The translations under genes and the position numbers were made by a program. The notes beneath the pieces were generated by a model that made no database searches, was not told the origin of the DNA, and saw only the letters and a list, made by a program, of their open reading frames with translations. DNA of 64,000 bases from Bos javanicus (taxonomy: Eukaryota > Chordata > Mammalia > Artiodactyla > Bovidae): positions 63,061,689 to 63,125,688 of the forward strand of contig NC_083881.1 of the NCBI RefSeq assembly GCF_032452875.1, given 5' to 3'. This document shows, in pieces, positions 42,695 to 54,889 of this stretch (position 1 is the first letter of the stretch; the number at the start of each line of letters is the position of its first letter).

Positions 42695-43499
42695 CCAGAT
42701 GTTCCTTAAGCCCCTAACACCCAACACCTTGAAAGTAGAAGTTGTCATCACCTCAGTCTTGCCTTCCTCCCAAGTTTCCTCCATTTCAGCCTTGGGCATC
42801 ACCATCCACCCAGCCATACAAGCAGGAATCACTAGCTGGCCCCTCTGTCTCTCACTTCCATGTTTAATGAGTCCATTAATTCATCCACAAGCTGCACGGG
42901 TCATCAGCTGCACCAGGCACCTGGATTCTAGAAGTCAATAAGACAGGCTCTTCAGCTTCTGCAGCCTTGCCACCCATGTGTGCCATCTTTACCCTCTGCA
43001 CCCTGCCCTTCCTGTCATGCCCTGGCTCAGCCTCTGCCACACCTTGGCTGCAGCTCCAGGCTCCTCATCTCCCAGCCAACCCCCTGCTCTCCTGATGTCA
43101 TCCTCACACCCCGACCAGTTTTCACTCCAGAACACACATCTGTGTCTCTCCCCGGGTAAAGGCCTTTCCATTTCCCCCTACCCAGGACTCCACAGGGTGA
43201 CTTAAAAGAAATAAATTAAACCGATGAAATGAAACAAAATATATGTTAAACAGAATAATATTGGAGCTGCCAACTTTTTCTTTTGCCAAATAAGTCATTC
43301 GAAAGCAATAATCATTTAATGATCACTATCATTTCATGAAAGAAAGGTCATTGTAACAAAGAGTTAAAAAAGAGGAAGAGGAAGAAGACTATATTTTAGG
43401 GGGGATGAGAAGTCCTAAAGGAGACAGATGTCCATGTTTTTCTCATTTCAGCAGGACCTGTGAGAACTCCATTCATGGTAGACTGGGAACCGTGGGCCT
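42695..43499. other. Unrecognised sequence
   Basis: C/T-rich at 42720-43200, AT-rich after; possibly old L2 text but not clear enough to call. Confidence 0.35.
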
Positions 43500-44040
43500 G
43501 TGGATGGATCCAACCTTCCGGCCCTGACCTCTTCTACTGACCACTCCTCCACCTCCCACCCAGCCCACCTGGAACTAGGGGCTCTTCCACTTCTCCCGAA
43601 GACCTTGCTCTCCCTGCCCACTGCCTTCTTCTCTCTCTTCCATTTTGCCTGGAATGCCCATGCTGCTTTACTCTACCGGGCAACTCTCACTTGTCCCCAA
43701 GGTCCAGCCTAGGCATGATCTCACCCAGGAAGTGCTGGGCTGTGAAACCTTCCTGGCCTGTGCCCTAGCCCCCACTTCCACAAAGGCTGTAGGCTCCATG
43801 CGTGCGTGCATGCTAAGTTGCTTCAGTTGTGTCCAACTCTTTGTGATCCCATTGACTGTAGCCCGCCAGGCTCCTCTGTCCATGGGATTCTCTAGGCAAG
43901 AATGCTGGAGTGTGTTGTCATGCCCTTCTCCACGGGATCTTCCCAACCCAAGGACTGAACCTGAGTCTCTTATGTCACCTCCCTGGAAAATCTCTTTTTA
44001 GCTCTTACTGTATTGCACTGGCCCAATGTCCTTAATTTAT
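43500..44040 (+). mobile_element. L2-like LINE region, split by Bov-tA
   Basis: ttgcctggaatgcccatgct, gaaaccttcctggcctgtgc and, after the Bov-tA, ttactgtattgcactggccc fit L2 3' wording. Diverged. Confidence 0.5.
43803..43985 (-). mobile_element. Bov-tA SINE, antisense
   Basis: gcatgctaagttgcttcagt to aacctgagtctcttatgtca; the head end is lost. Confidence 0.9.
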
Positions 44041-44401
44041 AGCCCAAATTGCCTCCCCTCATCCCCAGGGTAGTAGGGTCTGCAAAGTCACCCCAGTCAA
44101 CTGGACTTCAGAAGTACTTGTGCCTCAGCAGCTGAGTCCACTCTCCCAGGTCTCCTGACTCTGGATCCTTACCACGGCCTCCTTGTCTATTTTAGACTCA
44201 CAAGTCCAACTCCTCGCCCAGCGTTTCTGAGCCTATCTGGGCGCTGCCGGTCCCACACTCAGCTGGCATCCAGCTTCCCTGCTGCCTGCGGGGTCCTCAG
44301 AGCAGCTCTTCCCTCTCCTTCCCACAGATAACAGCAGAATTCCGGACTTTTAGTGAAGGTTTGAGGAAGAGAAGGACTAGACTGCAGTGAAGCATCATAT
44401 G

Positions 44402-44620
44402 AGCTTCCCCTGTGGCTCAGATGGTAAAGAATCTGCCTGTGAGGCAGGAGATCTGGGTTTAGCCCCTGGGTTAGAAAGATCCCCTGGAAGGGTATGGCTC
44501 CCCACTCCAGTATTCTTGCCTGGAGAATCCCATGGACAGAGGAGCCTGGTGGGCTATGGTCCATGGGGTCCCAAAGAGTTGGACACAGCTGAGGGACTAA
44601 CACTTTTATGCTTTCACTTT
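44402..44620 (+). mobile_element. Bov-tA SINE
   Basis: gcttcccctgtggctcagat to acttttatgctttcactttc. A 9-bp duplication aagcatcat may flank it (about 44391 and 44622). Confidence 0.95.
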
Positions 44621-45168
44621 CAAGCATCATTTAGGCAGCCATTTAAAATATGTATGAAATAGCAGTTTTGCATAATTCTACCAACCATTCCTTGGCTTCA
44701 GCTGTAGCCCACAGTGAGCTCCCTTAGATATCTGCCCTGGGACGGCACTTATCTTACCCTGAGGCGTATCAATATTTGCATATATTCTTTTCACCCACCA
44801 GGCATCGCCACCCCCCCACCCCCCTGCCCCACTGCATTCCCATCATGTCCCTGTGTTTGAGTCTGCGTTTCCTCCCCTCACTAAGACCTGGGTTTGTCTT
44901 TGGATATCCAAGTCTCACGAATGAATAAAAGAGTGCTGCCTCCCACAGATCCATCCACTTTAGCAGCACACATGAGCAGCAGGTGCTCTGAAACCAGCTT
45001 CCTGCAACCTCAGGCAGGGGCGAGCACCCTGTGTAGTCAGGCTCTGTGAATGGAGTAGGGGTGGTCCAGAAAGCAAGCCCCTGGGGTTGTTGGGGGTTGG
45101 TTTATTTGTTCGGATTAGTGATTTTTTTTTTTTTTCTTAGCAATTTGTCAACACAACTTCTCTGCTAA
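44621..45168. other. Unrecognised sequence
   Basis: C-rich run at 44811-44831 and T14 at 45122-45135. No gene is recognised. Confidence 0.4.
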
Positions 45169-45169
45169 A

Positions 45170-45255
45170 CAGGAGCTTCTGGGGACAGGGACTTATTTAT
45201 CTTTATCTCTTCAAGATGAAGCATTCAGTAAATGTTTGCTGAACAAATTAAAGAG
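45170..45255 (+). mobile_element. L2 LINE 3' end
   Basis: ggggacagggacttatttat and attcagtaaatgtttgctga match an L2 3' end. Confidence 0.6.
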
Positions 45256-45368
45256 CTCATGAGTGGAACTAGCTGAGCTTAACAAATAGTGAGCACGCAA
45301 GAAATATTTGTTGAAGAATTGAGTGAATCAATGGCTTGATGAATACATTCTAAATTGCTGTAGCCTTG

Positions 45369-45570
45369 GGCTTCCTAGGAGGCTCCCTGGCATAGAATCC
45401 GACTGCCAAAGCAGAGGTCACAGGTTCCATCCCTGGGTTGGGAAGACTCCCCTGGAGTAGGAAATGGCAACCCACTGCAGTATTCTTGCCTGGGAAATCC
45501 CATGGAAAGAGGAGCCTGGCGAGCAACAGTCCATGCAGTTCCCAGAGAGTCAGACACAACTGAGCACATA
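45369..45570 (+). mobile_element. Bov-tA SINE
   Basis: gggcttcctaggaggctccc to gagtcagacacaactgagca. Confidence 0.95.
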
Positions 45571-45669
45571 GGCTTACTCTACTTCCTTCTTAGCTGATTC
45601 ATCTTTCTGTTTCTGACTCAGGCAGTTCCCCTGACCCCAACTCTCCATGACGTTCAGCTTGGCTTGACC

Positions 45670-45935
45670 TTGGGCTGTGTATAGTCTAGTGGTTAAGGAT
45701 CCAGCCTCTGCAATCAGGTAGATGAAGGTTTAAATATCTGTCAGTTAGGAATTCTGCATGACCTTAGGCAGGGCACACAGTTTAAATCTGAGTTTCCTCC
45801 TTTTAACATTCAGAATGATAACAGTACTGACTCAGAAGGTTTGAGGAAGGATCAACGGGGATAATCCATCTATGGAGCTTAGCATAACACCTTAATGCCT
45901 AGCACAGAGCAAGCACTCAGTAAATATGGGGGGTT
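45670..45935 (+). mobile_element. MIR SINE, near full length
   Basis: The tRNA-like 5' end is preserved (tagtctagtggttaaggatc), followed by ccttaggcagggcacacag, aggaaggatcaacggggata and gagcaagcactcagtaaata. Confidence 0.85.
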
Positions 45936-46219
45936 GCTATCAATCATTGCCACCGTCTCCTCCTTTTCATTATCACCCAGGAGTCTGGGCTCAGTGAGAA
46001 GGCTCTAAGCCCCTTTCTAGGACAAAGGTTCAACCTCTCTGCAGATTACAATTACCCCTTTGCCAGGTACAGCGGCACGATAGAGATGCTCTGATTACTC
46101 TAAGCGGGTGGTCTTTAAGCCTTGTTTGGAGAGTGGGTGGTTTGTTATAACAACCTAATCCGTTTTTTCTCTTTTAACAAAACTTTCCAAGAAACGCCAA
46201 CACATGATGGTATCAAAGA

Positions 46220-46440
46220 AAAGTGTTAATGAATGCAGCTTCTAGAGTCTTCTCCTCAGTTGCAGTTCTGACTCAGTTACTAGCAAGTGAGATTGTGCAA
46301 ATTATCTGACTAAGCCTCAGTTTTTGCATCTTCAAAATGGACAAAATAATGTTACACGTATCACGATATAGCTGCACGAGCTAATGAATATAACAGAGGC
46401 ACCTACTGTGTACTCAGAGGTTAGCAGTTATTATATGAGT
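46220..46440 (+). mobile_element. MIR SINE
   Basis: gactcagttactagcaagtg, gactaagcctcagtttttgc, aaaatggacaaaataatgtt follow MIR order. Confidence 0.8.
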
Positions 46441-47520
46441 GTCTGATGGTAGAAGAAAGGATAAATCAACTCTAAGCCATGGTTCAGGCATCTCCCCTGG
46501 GACCGTGATTCAAAACTCCAGATCTGACTAGTTACACTGTTCTGATTGTATATCTGTCTAGACTGGTGCCACCATGCCCAGGAACATTCCAGGGTGCCTC
46601 AACAAGTCCTTTTTCCTTGACTTTATAAGCTGTATTTATAGATAGGAAGGGAATCTCAATCATGCAGGCCCTGCCTGTGTCACGGTCAGTTTAACTGGAC
46701 TCACTCTGCGAAGGATGTACCTGCCTTTTATTAGTTGATCAACCACCAGAAACGACCATGTGGTCCAGGATGCATCCTGAGTCCTTTTCAAGGTCAGTAA
46801 TTACATGTCCTGAATCAGTTTGAAATTGAACTGTTTTGATCTAAAAAATATTGTACCTTTTTATGTGTTATTTTTGCAGACATATTTTTCCCCAGTTATA
46901 TAAAGACCACAGATGAATTGCATGAAATTGGTAAGTCCAAAAGGGACTAGATTATGGAGTGAGAGATATGTGAAATCAAAACAGCAATTATAAACACCAC
47001 ACCAACATTGTCTCCAGGAAGAAGAGAAGGTAATTTTCAAAATCAGGGAAAGTAAATAAATATAAGCACTATTTCCTAGACTTTCAGTCCAAATAGTCAA
47101 AGAAGTAAGATACAGCTCTAATTGAGTCAATGGATCCTTGATTAGCTGGGATTCTTTGGGAATAGCATGTTTTGGTTAACTGGATTTTCTCCACCTTGTA
47201 AGGAATTTTTCTAGAACATAGTTATATCCTTCTCTTCCTTCTTTATTCCTTTCTCCCTCCTAGTTTCTCTCTTTCCTTTCTTAAAAATGAATATAAGGAA
47301 TAGAATTTAATCTTTCATATCTTCTGGACAATCATTCTAAACACGAAATTTCATTGTTCAGTCTTGAAATAAGGAAATTGGCTTGATTAATTCTCTGGAA
47401 AAATTGAACAGCAAAGAAGACCATGGTTATTTGACAAATCCCTAGTCTTTCTCTGTGACATAGTCTTCATTTATTTTCTTTATGACCTGTAATACTATCT
47501 GAAAATAAACAAGTCACTCT
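46441..47520. other. Unrecognised AT-rich sequence
   Basis: About 1.1 kb with no recognised repeat, gene or long frame except an 89-codon minus-strand frame at 46861-47130 without known similarity. Confidence 0.45.
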
Positions 47521-47524
47521 TAGG

Positions 47525-47665
47525 TGTTTCCTATCAGCCTGGCCCTCTCAAATGTGATCGTCATGGGCAGGGACCCCATCTAGTTCTTAACATAATCTTC
47601 AGCAGCTAGAGGTGCCTGGTACGAGACAGCCACTTTGTAAATGTTTGTTTGGATAATGAGTATCC
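47525..47665 (+). mobile_element. L2 LINE 3' end
   Basis: gggcagggaccccatctagt, ggtgcctggtacgagacagc and tttgtaaatgtttgtttgga match L2. Confidence 0.65.
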
Positions 47666-48217
47666 CACTTTCTTATTCTTCATCCATCACCAAAAACTGA
47701 AGTCTAAACATTTCCTGGTTCTATGATGCCTGGCCAAAATGCCATCACAAGAAGTCTTTGCTTTTTACCGCATAATGTTCCAGAAAACTGTATCATAAAG
47801 TTGATGGATACAAAACAAATTATCTTTCCTGAGAAGGAAGGTAATCTTCTTTTGAGGTAAAGGGATTCAATTGGAGAATATCTTAAAAGAACTCATATGC
47901 AGACCCAAAATGATAGCTAAAGGACCAAAGGTTCTCTAAACCATCATCAGCATTAAAATGATCTGCTGGATCACTGGCCTTTGTTTGTGCTGCTTAGACG
48001 CCTGCAGGTTCAGCCACGGTATGTCAGGGACTTCCTTGAAGAGCAAGAGGAGAGTCCCAAGAATGGGCCCCCAGTTCCTCAATGATCCCTCCCCCTTCAA
48101 CCCTCTGGTTTCACTTAAAGACTTCCGAGATTAAGGAAGGCTTGAAAACCAGAGTTTTAGCTCTAGATTACCCCCACACCTCACTATACTCCACAGTGCC
48201 CCAACTCAGTTCTTGCA
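47666..48217. other. Unrecognised sequence
   Basis: No gene or repeat is recognised. Confidence 0.4.
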
Positions 48218-48712
48218 TTTTATTTTTTTGGCTGTGTGGTCTGTGGGATCTTAGTTTCCTGATCAGGAGAAGGCAATGGCACCCCACTCCAGTACTCTTG
48301 CCTGGAAAATCCCATGGATGGAGGAGCCTGGTAGGCTGCAGTCCATGGGGTTCCAAGAGTCAGACATGACTGAGCGACTTCACTTTCACTTTTCACTTTC
48401 ATGCATTGGAGGAGGAAATGGCAACCCACTCCAGTGTTCTTGCCTGGAGAATTCCGTGGACAGAGGAGCCTGGCAGGCTACAGTCCATGGGATTACAAAG
48501 AGTCAGAGACAATTAACACTTTTTTCTTGCCTGGAGAATCCCAGGGACGGGGGAGCCTGGTGGGCTGCCGTCTATGGGGTTGCACAGAGTCGGACACGAC
48601 TGAAGCGACTCAGCAGCAGCAGCAGCAGCAGTTTCCCAATCAGGGCTCAAACCCAGGCCCCAGCAGTGAGAGCACTGAATCCTAAGCACTGGATCACTGG
48701 GGAATTCCCTCC
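48218..48712 (-). mobile_element. CHR-type SINE, antisense, split by a Bov-A element
   Basis: 48218-48266 (ttttggctgtgtggtctgtg) and 48632-48712 (cagggctcaaacccaggccc to ggatcactggggaattccc). The break carries a duplication with two mismatches: tttcctgatcag (48255-48266) and tttcccaatcag (48632-48643). Confidence 0.9.
48267..48631 (+). mobile_element. Bov-A element with three units
   Basis: Unit 1 (48267-48401) ends in the Bov-A2 linker; unit 2 (about 48402-48520) carries Bov-tA-type wording (gacagaggagcctggcaggc, aattaacac); unit 3 (from about 48523) is a Bov-A2 second monomer lacking its first ~30 bp and ends in (CAG)n. Normal Bov-A2 has two units. Confidence 0.85.
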
Positions 48713-48734
48713 CAATTATTAATAATTTCTCCCA

Positions 48735-49445
48735 GCCATTCAAAAGTGTTTCCTGAGTGCCTCCAGTCCCTGTGTCTGGAAATGCACCAGCAAATCAAAA
48801 AGACAAAGCTTTTGACTTCACTGAGCTAGCCTTCCATTGGGTGAGACTGCCAAAATCAAACCATTAAATGCATGAGCCAGAGAGTAAGTGGAAAGCAAAC
48901 AAGAAAGCTGGGTAAGGGTTGGCAGGGGGTGACAAGGGAAGACTCTCTTGATAAGGCAACCTTATCAGTAGAGGCAGGAAGGAGGTAAGGATGGAGCTGA
49001 TCAATTTCTGAGGGAAGTCTGTCCTACCCTGAGGGCAGAGCAAGAGCAAAGGTTTTGAGGCAGAAGTGTGTTGATGCCTTTGAGAAGCAGGAAAGAGGCT
49101 GGTGAGGCACTGGGAGCATTTGTACCAAAGAGTGCTGTGCATGGGTAGCCAAGGACCCCACTGACTGCTGTGCTGAGACTAGATCACTGAAGGGCAAGGG
49201 TGGAAGCCAGGAGACCCATTAGGAGCCTTCTGCAAAACTCTCGTGAGGGATGATGGTGGCTTGGATGAGGTGCAGCGATACATGGATGGAGAGAAGAGGT
49301 CACTTTGAAGGTAGAACCAAAATGCTTTGCTGATGGATTGAAAGTGGGATGTGAGAGGAGAGGAATCATCACAGACACCTTAAGGTTTTAGCCTGAGCAT
49401 CTGGAAGGGTGGAGTTGCCGTTTTATGAGATGCTCAGCTTTTGTA
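48735..49445 (+). mobile_element. Ancient interspersed repeat, long copy
   Basis: The order aagtgtttcctgagtgcctc, ggtaagggttggcagggggt, gcaagagcaaaggttttgag, gatgatggtggcttggatga, ggtagaaccaaaatgctttg and ggtggagttgccgttttatg matches the long family seen in part at 10.0 and 35.3 kb. It is the fullest copy here, ~700 bp. Confidence 0.6.
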
Positions 49446-49733
49446 TAGAACACTCTTGAAGAAATGCCCTGGTGTCTTCTTAGAGGATTCTGGTCCAGTG
49501 TTGAGGAGAGGGTCAGCTGGCCCCTGGTGTAATTATAGCAGCTCTTAGGGGCAGGAGGTCATAGAAATATCATGTAGTGAAATAGGAGAGCCTACTTTGC
49601 AAGTAACCTTCCTGAGAAGATTCTCCCTGCAGGAAAGTGGAGGAGGCCAGCTGTGCCTCAGTGAACCCACCTTCTCAGCCCATGGAAACACAATGGCCAA
49701 AACCTAGGACTCCTGAACCAGAATGTCCTTCTG
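49446..49733. other. Unrecognised sequence
   Basis: No gene or repeat is recognised. Confidence 0.4.
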
Positions 49734-49950
49734 TGTGTGTTGGTCGCTCAGTTGTGTCCGACTCTTTTCAACCTTATGGACGTAGCCCACCAGGCTCCTC
49801 TGTCCATGGGATTCTCCAGACAAGAATACTGGAGTGGGTTGTCATGCCCTCCTCCAGGGGATCTTCCTGATCAGGGATCGAACCAGCATCTCTTATGTCT
49901 CCTGCATTGGCGGGTGGGTTCTTTACAACTAGGGCCACCAGGGAAGCCCA
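49734..49950 (-). mobile_element. Bov-tA SINE, antisense
   Basis: gtgtgttggtcgctcagttg to agggccaccagggaagccca. Confidence 0.95.
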
Positions 49951-50222
49951 GGATATCCCTCTGGGGAATTCAAATAATGGCTTCAGATTAGGGGGAGTTC
50001 CAGGGACCTTACTAGTCATGAAAGAACACTTCACTTGTTTCCTACACTGAGGCTGCCGAGAGAGCTCTGTGGAGGAGATCCTGTTCTAGGCACTGGTTCC
50101 AAGGACCACCTGAAGCCTTTGTCCCTGATGAATGAGGGTGGATCACAGGGGACTGAGAGGACTCAGAATAGACAGGCACTATTGACTGACATTTAAACCA
50201 GGCTAATGGCTTTGGGGACAAT

Positions 50223-50380
50223 AAAGGATGAGATGGCTGGATGGCATCACTGACTCGATGGACGTGAGTCTGAGTGAAATCTGGGAGTTGGTGATGGACA
50301 GGGAGGCCTGGTGTGCTGCGATTCATGGGGTCGCAAAGAGTCGGATAGGACTGAGTGACTGAACTGAACTGACTGAATGG
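50223..50380 (+). mobile_element. BovB LINE 3' end
   Basis: aaaggatgagatggctggat to gactgaactgaactgactga. Severely 5'-truncated. Confidence 0.95.
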
Positions 50381-50859
50381 CATTCTTGGCCCCTGATCTT
50401 AGCCTTCTGGATCTTATCACTCTTAGGTTGAAAAGGTCAGGAATGGTTAATCCAAAGAAAAGTCCATCTACAAAAAGATGACTTCTCCTTAAAGCTCAGA
50501 GCACAGCTGGCCTGAGCAATGCACCACCACCTTGGAGATGGAGAGTAATGGCAGCCCCAGAAGCATCTACTCTGCTGGCCTCGTGGGGACTTCTAGGAGG
50601 AGAAAGAATACAGAAACATGACGACACAAAGAGATGCTGGAGCCTCGAAACTCTTCACTCCTCAGCTTATAAGTTTCATCCTGATTGCTTGGGCTTAAGA
50701 AGGTCGTTGACTGGGCCCGTCTTGTGCTCAGAGACAGAACAGAGTGGAGCCTCAAAGTGCTGCAACTGGCAGGGTGATCTGAGAAGCAGGATCCAATCTC
50801 AGTCAGATGTGCATCCATTACCTCCCAGAACCCCTCGTATCCACTGAGGGCCAGGCTTT
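50381..50859. other. Unrecognised sequence
   Basis: Open frames at 50548-50847 (+, 99 codons) and 50567-50818 (-, 83 codons) overlap and resemble nothing known. Confidence 0.4.
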
Positions 50860-50990
50860 TGCTGTTTCATAAAGAGTCTCATACAGAATTGTCATGGCAA
50901 CCTTTGCAGGATACCTATCAGTGTTCTCACTTGATAGGCAGAGAAACCAAGACTCAGAAAGATGAAGGAATAGTGTGAGATGTGGACCCC
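50860..50990 (-). mobile_element. MIR SINE, antisense
   Basis: attgtcatggcaacctttgc, cacttgataggcagagaaac, caagactcagaaagatgaag. Confidence 0.6.
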
Positions 50991-51514
50991 AAAGCTCATA
51001 TTCTTCCTCTTCCACTGCATTTCCTACTGGGAAATAGGGTATGCAGACGGAGAGGAGCAGGAATTCTAAGACATCTTTCCTACCTAAGCCAAAAATAAAT
51101 TCAGCCTGTATTTGTCACCCCAAAACATCACTACGAATGCCCTCCATTGAAATGCATTACAACCCTGTCACACTCCGTGATGTGCCTGGTTCTGTTTGCT
51201 TTTCCATCGTGTCCCCAACCAGCTGTGCACGTATTCATAGTTTTCCTTCTAGCACTACTTGCCAGTCTGGATGGCTTGGCAGCTTCTGGTCTTGTCAGTA
51301 TCCTCATGCACAACTGCTCTGAGCAGCCCTGAGGGGGACTCTGCCTTTCCTGAGAACTTTAAGGGGCTCAAAGACCTTTTGTCTGACTTCAGTGTTCAGA
51401 GCTATACTCTGAATGACTGGCATCATCAAATACCCAGTTTCAGCATACAGAGGTTCTTCTCAATGGCTTGCTAATCAAATTGGGCTAAAATATTAAACTG
51501 TGTACTATTTAAGC
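50991..51514. other. Unrecognised sequence
   Basis: No gene or repeat is recognised. Confidence 0.4.
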
Positions 51515-51650
51515 TTTTGATTTGAGATTTACAGAAAAGGTGCAGGGCTGGGGCAGGGAGCTCCCCTGTCCTTTCCTAATACTAAAGTCTTACATAACCA
51601 GAGTTCAGGTGTCAAAACTAAGAGGTCAACATTGATTGTAGAGGTGCTTT
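51515..51650 (-). mobile_element. L1-like 3' UTR fragment, antisense
   Basis: tttgagatttacagaaaagg, taaagtcttacataaccaga and gtcaaaactaagaggtcaac resemble the reverse of an old L1 3' UTR. Tentative. Confidence 0.45.
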
Positions 51651-51763
51651 TAATATATAAGCACTGTGTTAAGTAATGAATATTTTCTGGTTTTCTAGAT
51701 GGTCTCATTTGTACATAGTAGTCTGGATTATATACAACAACCAGCTCTGTGACTTGACCCAGT

Positions 51764-51968
51764 ATGTACGTGCTGAGTCATGTCTGACTCTTTGTGACCC
51801 CATGGACTGTAGCCCACAAGACTTTTCTCTGTCCATTGGATTTCCCAGGCAAGAATACTGCAGTGGGTTGCCATTTCCTTCTCCAGAGGATCTTCCTGAC
51901 CCAGGATCAAACCGGCGTCTCCTGCGCCTCCTGCACTGGTGGGTGGATTCTTTACCACTGCGCCTCGG
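51764..51968 (-). mobile_element. Bov-tA SINE, antisense
   Basis: acgtgctgagtcatgtctga to ggattctttaccactgcgcc. Confidence 0.95.
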
Positions 51969-52882
51969 AATTCAATTGCCTCTTGGTTCTTCATCTTGTG
52001 AAACTCTTGTGAAAAAGTGTTCAGTCCCCTTTTGCCCCGCTGGGAAGTTTACAGTTGTTGCACACCCAAACTTTTGGTCATTTTCTTTGTTATTTTAGAA
52101 CTGAATTAAGAGAAATAATAAAATATACTTACAAAAAAATAGCACCTAAGTACCTAATTCCACCTCACTGGTTTGATCTGCTTTGCTTCTTAGCTAACCA
52201 ATTACAAGAGAACAGATAATGCTGCATTTATTTTATCTAACCCAGTGGATAAAATTCATCCTGTAATCTCTCTCTTCCGTAGATTTCAGAAAAGTTGTAT
52301 ACAGTCATTGGGTAGTGTGGTTATTTCTAAGGAAAACTGTTAGAGTGGGATGATTTTCTTATCAGTTTGCCAAAGCACCTGTAACAACCAGACAATACAA
52401 ACAAACAAAAAAGGCTAAAGAGAGAATAGAAGGAGTGAAAGGGAGAGAGAGAAAGGGGTATTTTGAAATTGCTGTGGCAGAAATCAGGAAGGAGCTTGTA
52501 ATTAGTACGGTGGCAGAAAATGAGGTGAGGAAAACCGGAAGACTTTATTGTCCTAGGTCAGGTCCCCTGGACATGAATTCTGAGGTATAGATTTGGGAGA
52601 TCAGAGGGAGAAATTCTAATGAGATGTGGTTGCAGCAGAAGCCTCTGCCTGTCCAGGCCAACTGGGAGCTCCGGAACTGACCTAGTCCTTCAGCGGTGTC
52701 TCACATTGATGCTTTGTATCCTCACATCAACCAGTCCTTGGCTATGGGCTATCCCTGGGAAGGATAAAGCAAGTCTGCCCTTCTGAGGACAATTCCAAGA
52801 TGGACAACTAGGGGAAACAGTTCCTTAGTTCTGCTGGGGAATCTGGGTAGCATGGCTGAGCATCAGTTCTAGATGGTATCCT
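51969..52882. other. Unrecognised sequence
   Basis: About 900 bp, AT-rich then mixed, without recognised genes or repeats. Confidence 0.45.
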
Positions 52883-53152
52883 CAAGGACAAATGCTGAAG
52901 CTGAAGCTCCAATACTTTGACCACATGATGCAAAGAGCTGATTCATTGGAAAAGACACTGATGCTGGGAAAGATTGAGGGCAGGAGGAGAGGGGACAACA
53001 GAGGAAGAGATGGTTGGATGACACCATCGACTCAATGGACATGAGTTTGAGCAAACTCAGGGAGGTAGTGAAGGGCAGGGAAGCCTGGCGTGCTGCAGCC
53101 CATGGGGTTGCAAAGAGTCGGATACGACTGAGCAACTGAACTGAACTGATCT
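52883..53152 (+). mobile_element. BovB LINE 3' end
   Basis: aatgctgaagctgaagctcc to ctgaactgaactgatctgaa. The CGA codon that ends 5' of the tail is CAA here. Confidence 0.95.
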
Positions 53153-53277
53153 GAAGACCTGTTCCGCCAGTTTTCCAGAGTATAGAGTGCCTCATCCCTG
53201 CATCGTGAACTCCCTTCAGGGGATATTGAAGATCGGTAGCTGCAGCAGCACTTGATCTAATCCTTGTAGAGGTAGAT

Positions 53278-53303
53278 GGCAAGTGCCCATGGCAAGTGCC
53301 CAT
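53278..53303. repeat. Two perfect copies of a 13-bp unit
   Basis: ggcaagtgcccat is repeated in tandem. Confidence 0.95.
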
Positions 53304-54889
53304 CTGCAGTTGACAGGAGACAGGGTGTAGACTATTTGCTTGAGAATCTTATCAGTCAGTAGAAGCAGAGTGATTGGGTGTTAAATGGAGAAAGACATGG
53401 GGTCAGGGGAGGTTTTTTATTTGCTTTAAATTGAAAGATACCAGAACATGTTTGCTGACAAACAAAAGGGTATAAATGATGGGAGAAACTGAGACCCAGA
53501 AGAGAGAGAGATTAGTTGCAGGAGTCTGTCCTTGAGCAGGTGAGAAGGAGTGGGAGGTAGGGCACAGTTAGAAGAGGTGGCCTTCAATCGGGGCAAAGAT
53601 ATATCATGTGTAATAGTTACAGAGTGGGTTTCCAGTGGGTACTAGGCAACTATACCTCCCTGACTGTGTTTGACAGAACAGAGGAGAGCTAGACCAGGCC
53701 TAAATAGGGCCTTCAGATTCCCTCTGTGTGGAATTTAGAATGCGGATTAAGAGACAGAGGTCAGTTTCTTGAAAAGTGATTTGAACCCAGGAGCTCAGGA
53801 GTGGCCATGTTTCATCTACCACATGTTCACGGAAGTGGAGAGAGCATTGAACTGGGTGTTTATAGAGATAGAAATAAGACAGGTTACAAACCCAGGATCT
53901 GAGACAGAGTCTCATCTACCGTATGGAGCATTGCCTGACTGATATACAATTAGCCTCAGTCCAGATATCCCAGAAGGCCTCCTTGACTTAAGCCAGCCTT
54001 TGTCAGAGAAAGTTACTTTGCCATGTGACATGAGCTATTTCCTAGGACTGAACCATGGATACTGTACAAAAATGTGGCTTCCAGTGCCATTCCATCATGG
54101 AAAAACTGGAGGCAAGAAAATCTAAAGCTGTAAGGGACAATTAGGATAAATATGAGCTATTCTTTCAATACATAGTATCTAGCCAATCAAAGGCATTATT
54201 ATGAAGACTGGATAGAAACACAAAACAAAAGAGGATGCTGACTTTAACATACATTATTAAAGCATTGTAAAAAAGTGCATTTGCAAAAGATGAAGGAAAA
54301 TACATCAAAATGGCAACAGGAGTAAAATATCAAGTTAATAGATCATGTGTGTTTTCCCTTAATTTTTTCTATTTTATTGCTAAAATGTGGTTATATTATA
54401 TATACGATTTTAAACAATTCTCCTTAAGCTCCAGGCTGAGCAGTTTCTGGGAGCTCCTCGGGTCATCACAGATCATATACCTAAAAGGAAGGAAAGAGTC
54501 AACTTGAGGATTAATTGGAAAGTAATTGTTGGCATCAAGGGGACACCCACCTGCCAGCTGGGGCCATGAATGACAGTCCCTGCATCATGCCCGAGAGGAG
54601 AACTAGGTGACCACTTGAACAGGGTCAGATCCGGCAGCCTGTTACCACTGCAGAAATGACACCATGAAACAGCTGCAAAACAGACAGTGAGGCTAGGCCG
54701 TGTCCTCCCAGTGATGGCAAATGGCCAGCTGCCCAGCACTGCCCTCCCTTAGCCCCTCCCCGGAAGGGCCTTGAAGCTCTCGCCCTTCCTTAGCAGCTCT
54801 TCTCCTAAAAGCTCCAAGATGTTTATTAGGAGCCATGCCGAGCACTGACCCTGAACTTCAACTCTGCTAAGTGTCTCCAAATTGTCTTA
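53304..54889. other. Unrecognised sequence
   Basis: About 1.6 kb without a recognised gene. Parts (53340-53700) have the flavour of old interspersed repeats but could not be placed. Confidence 0.4.

Noticed and set aside
48276..48722. 148-codon plus-strand frame
   Set aside because: Translation of the three-unit Bov-A element and flanking SINE, not a gene.
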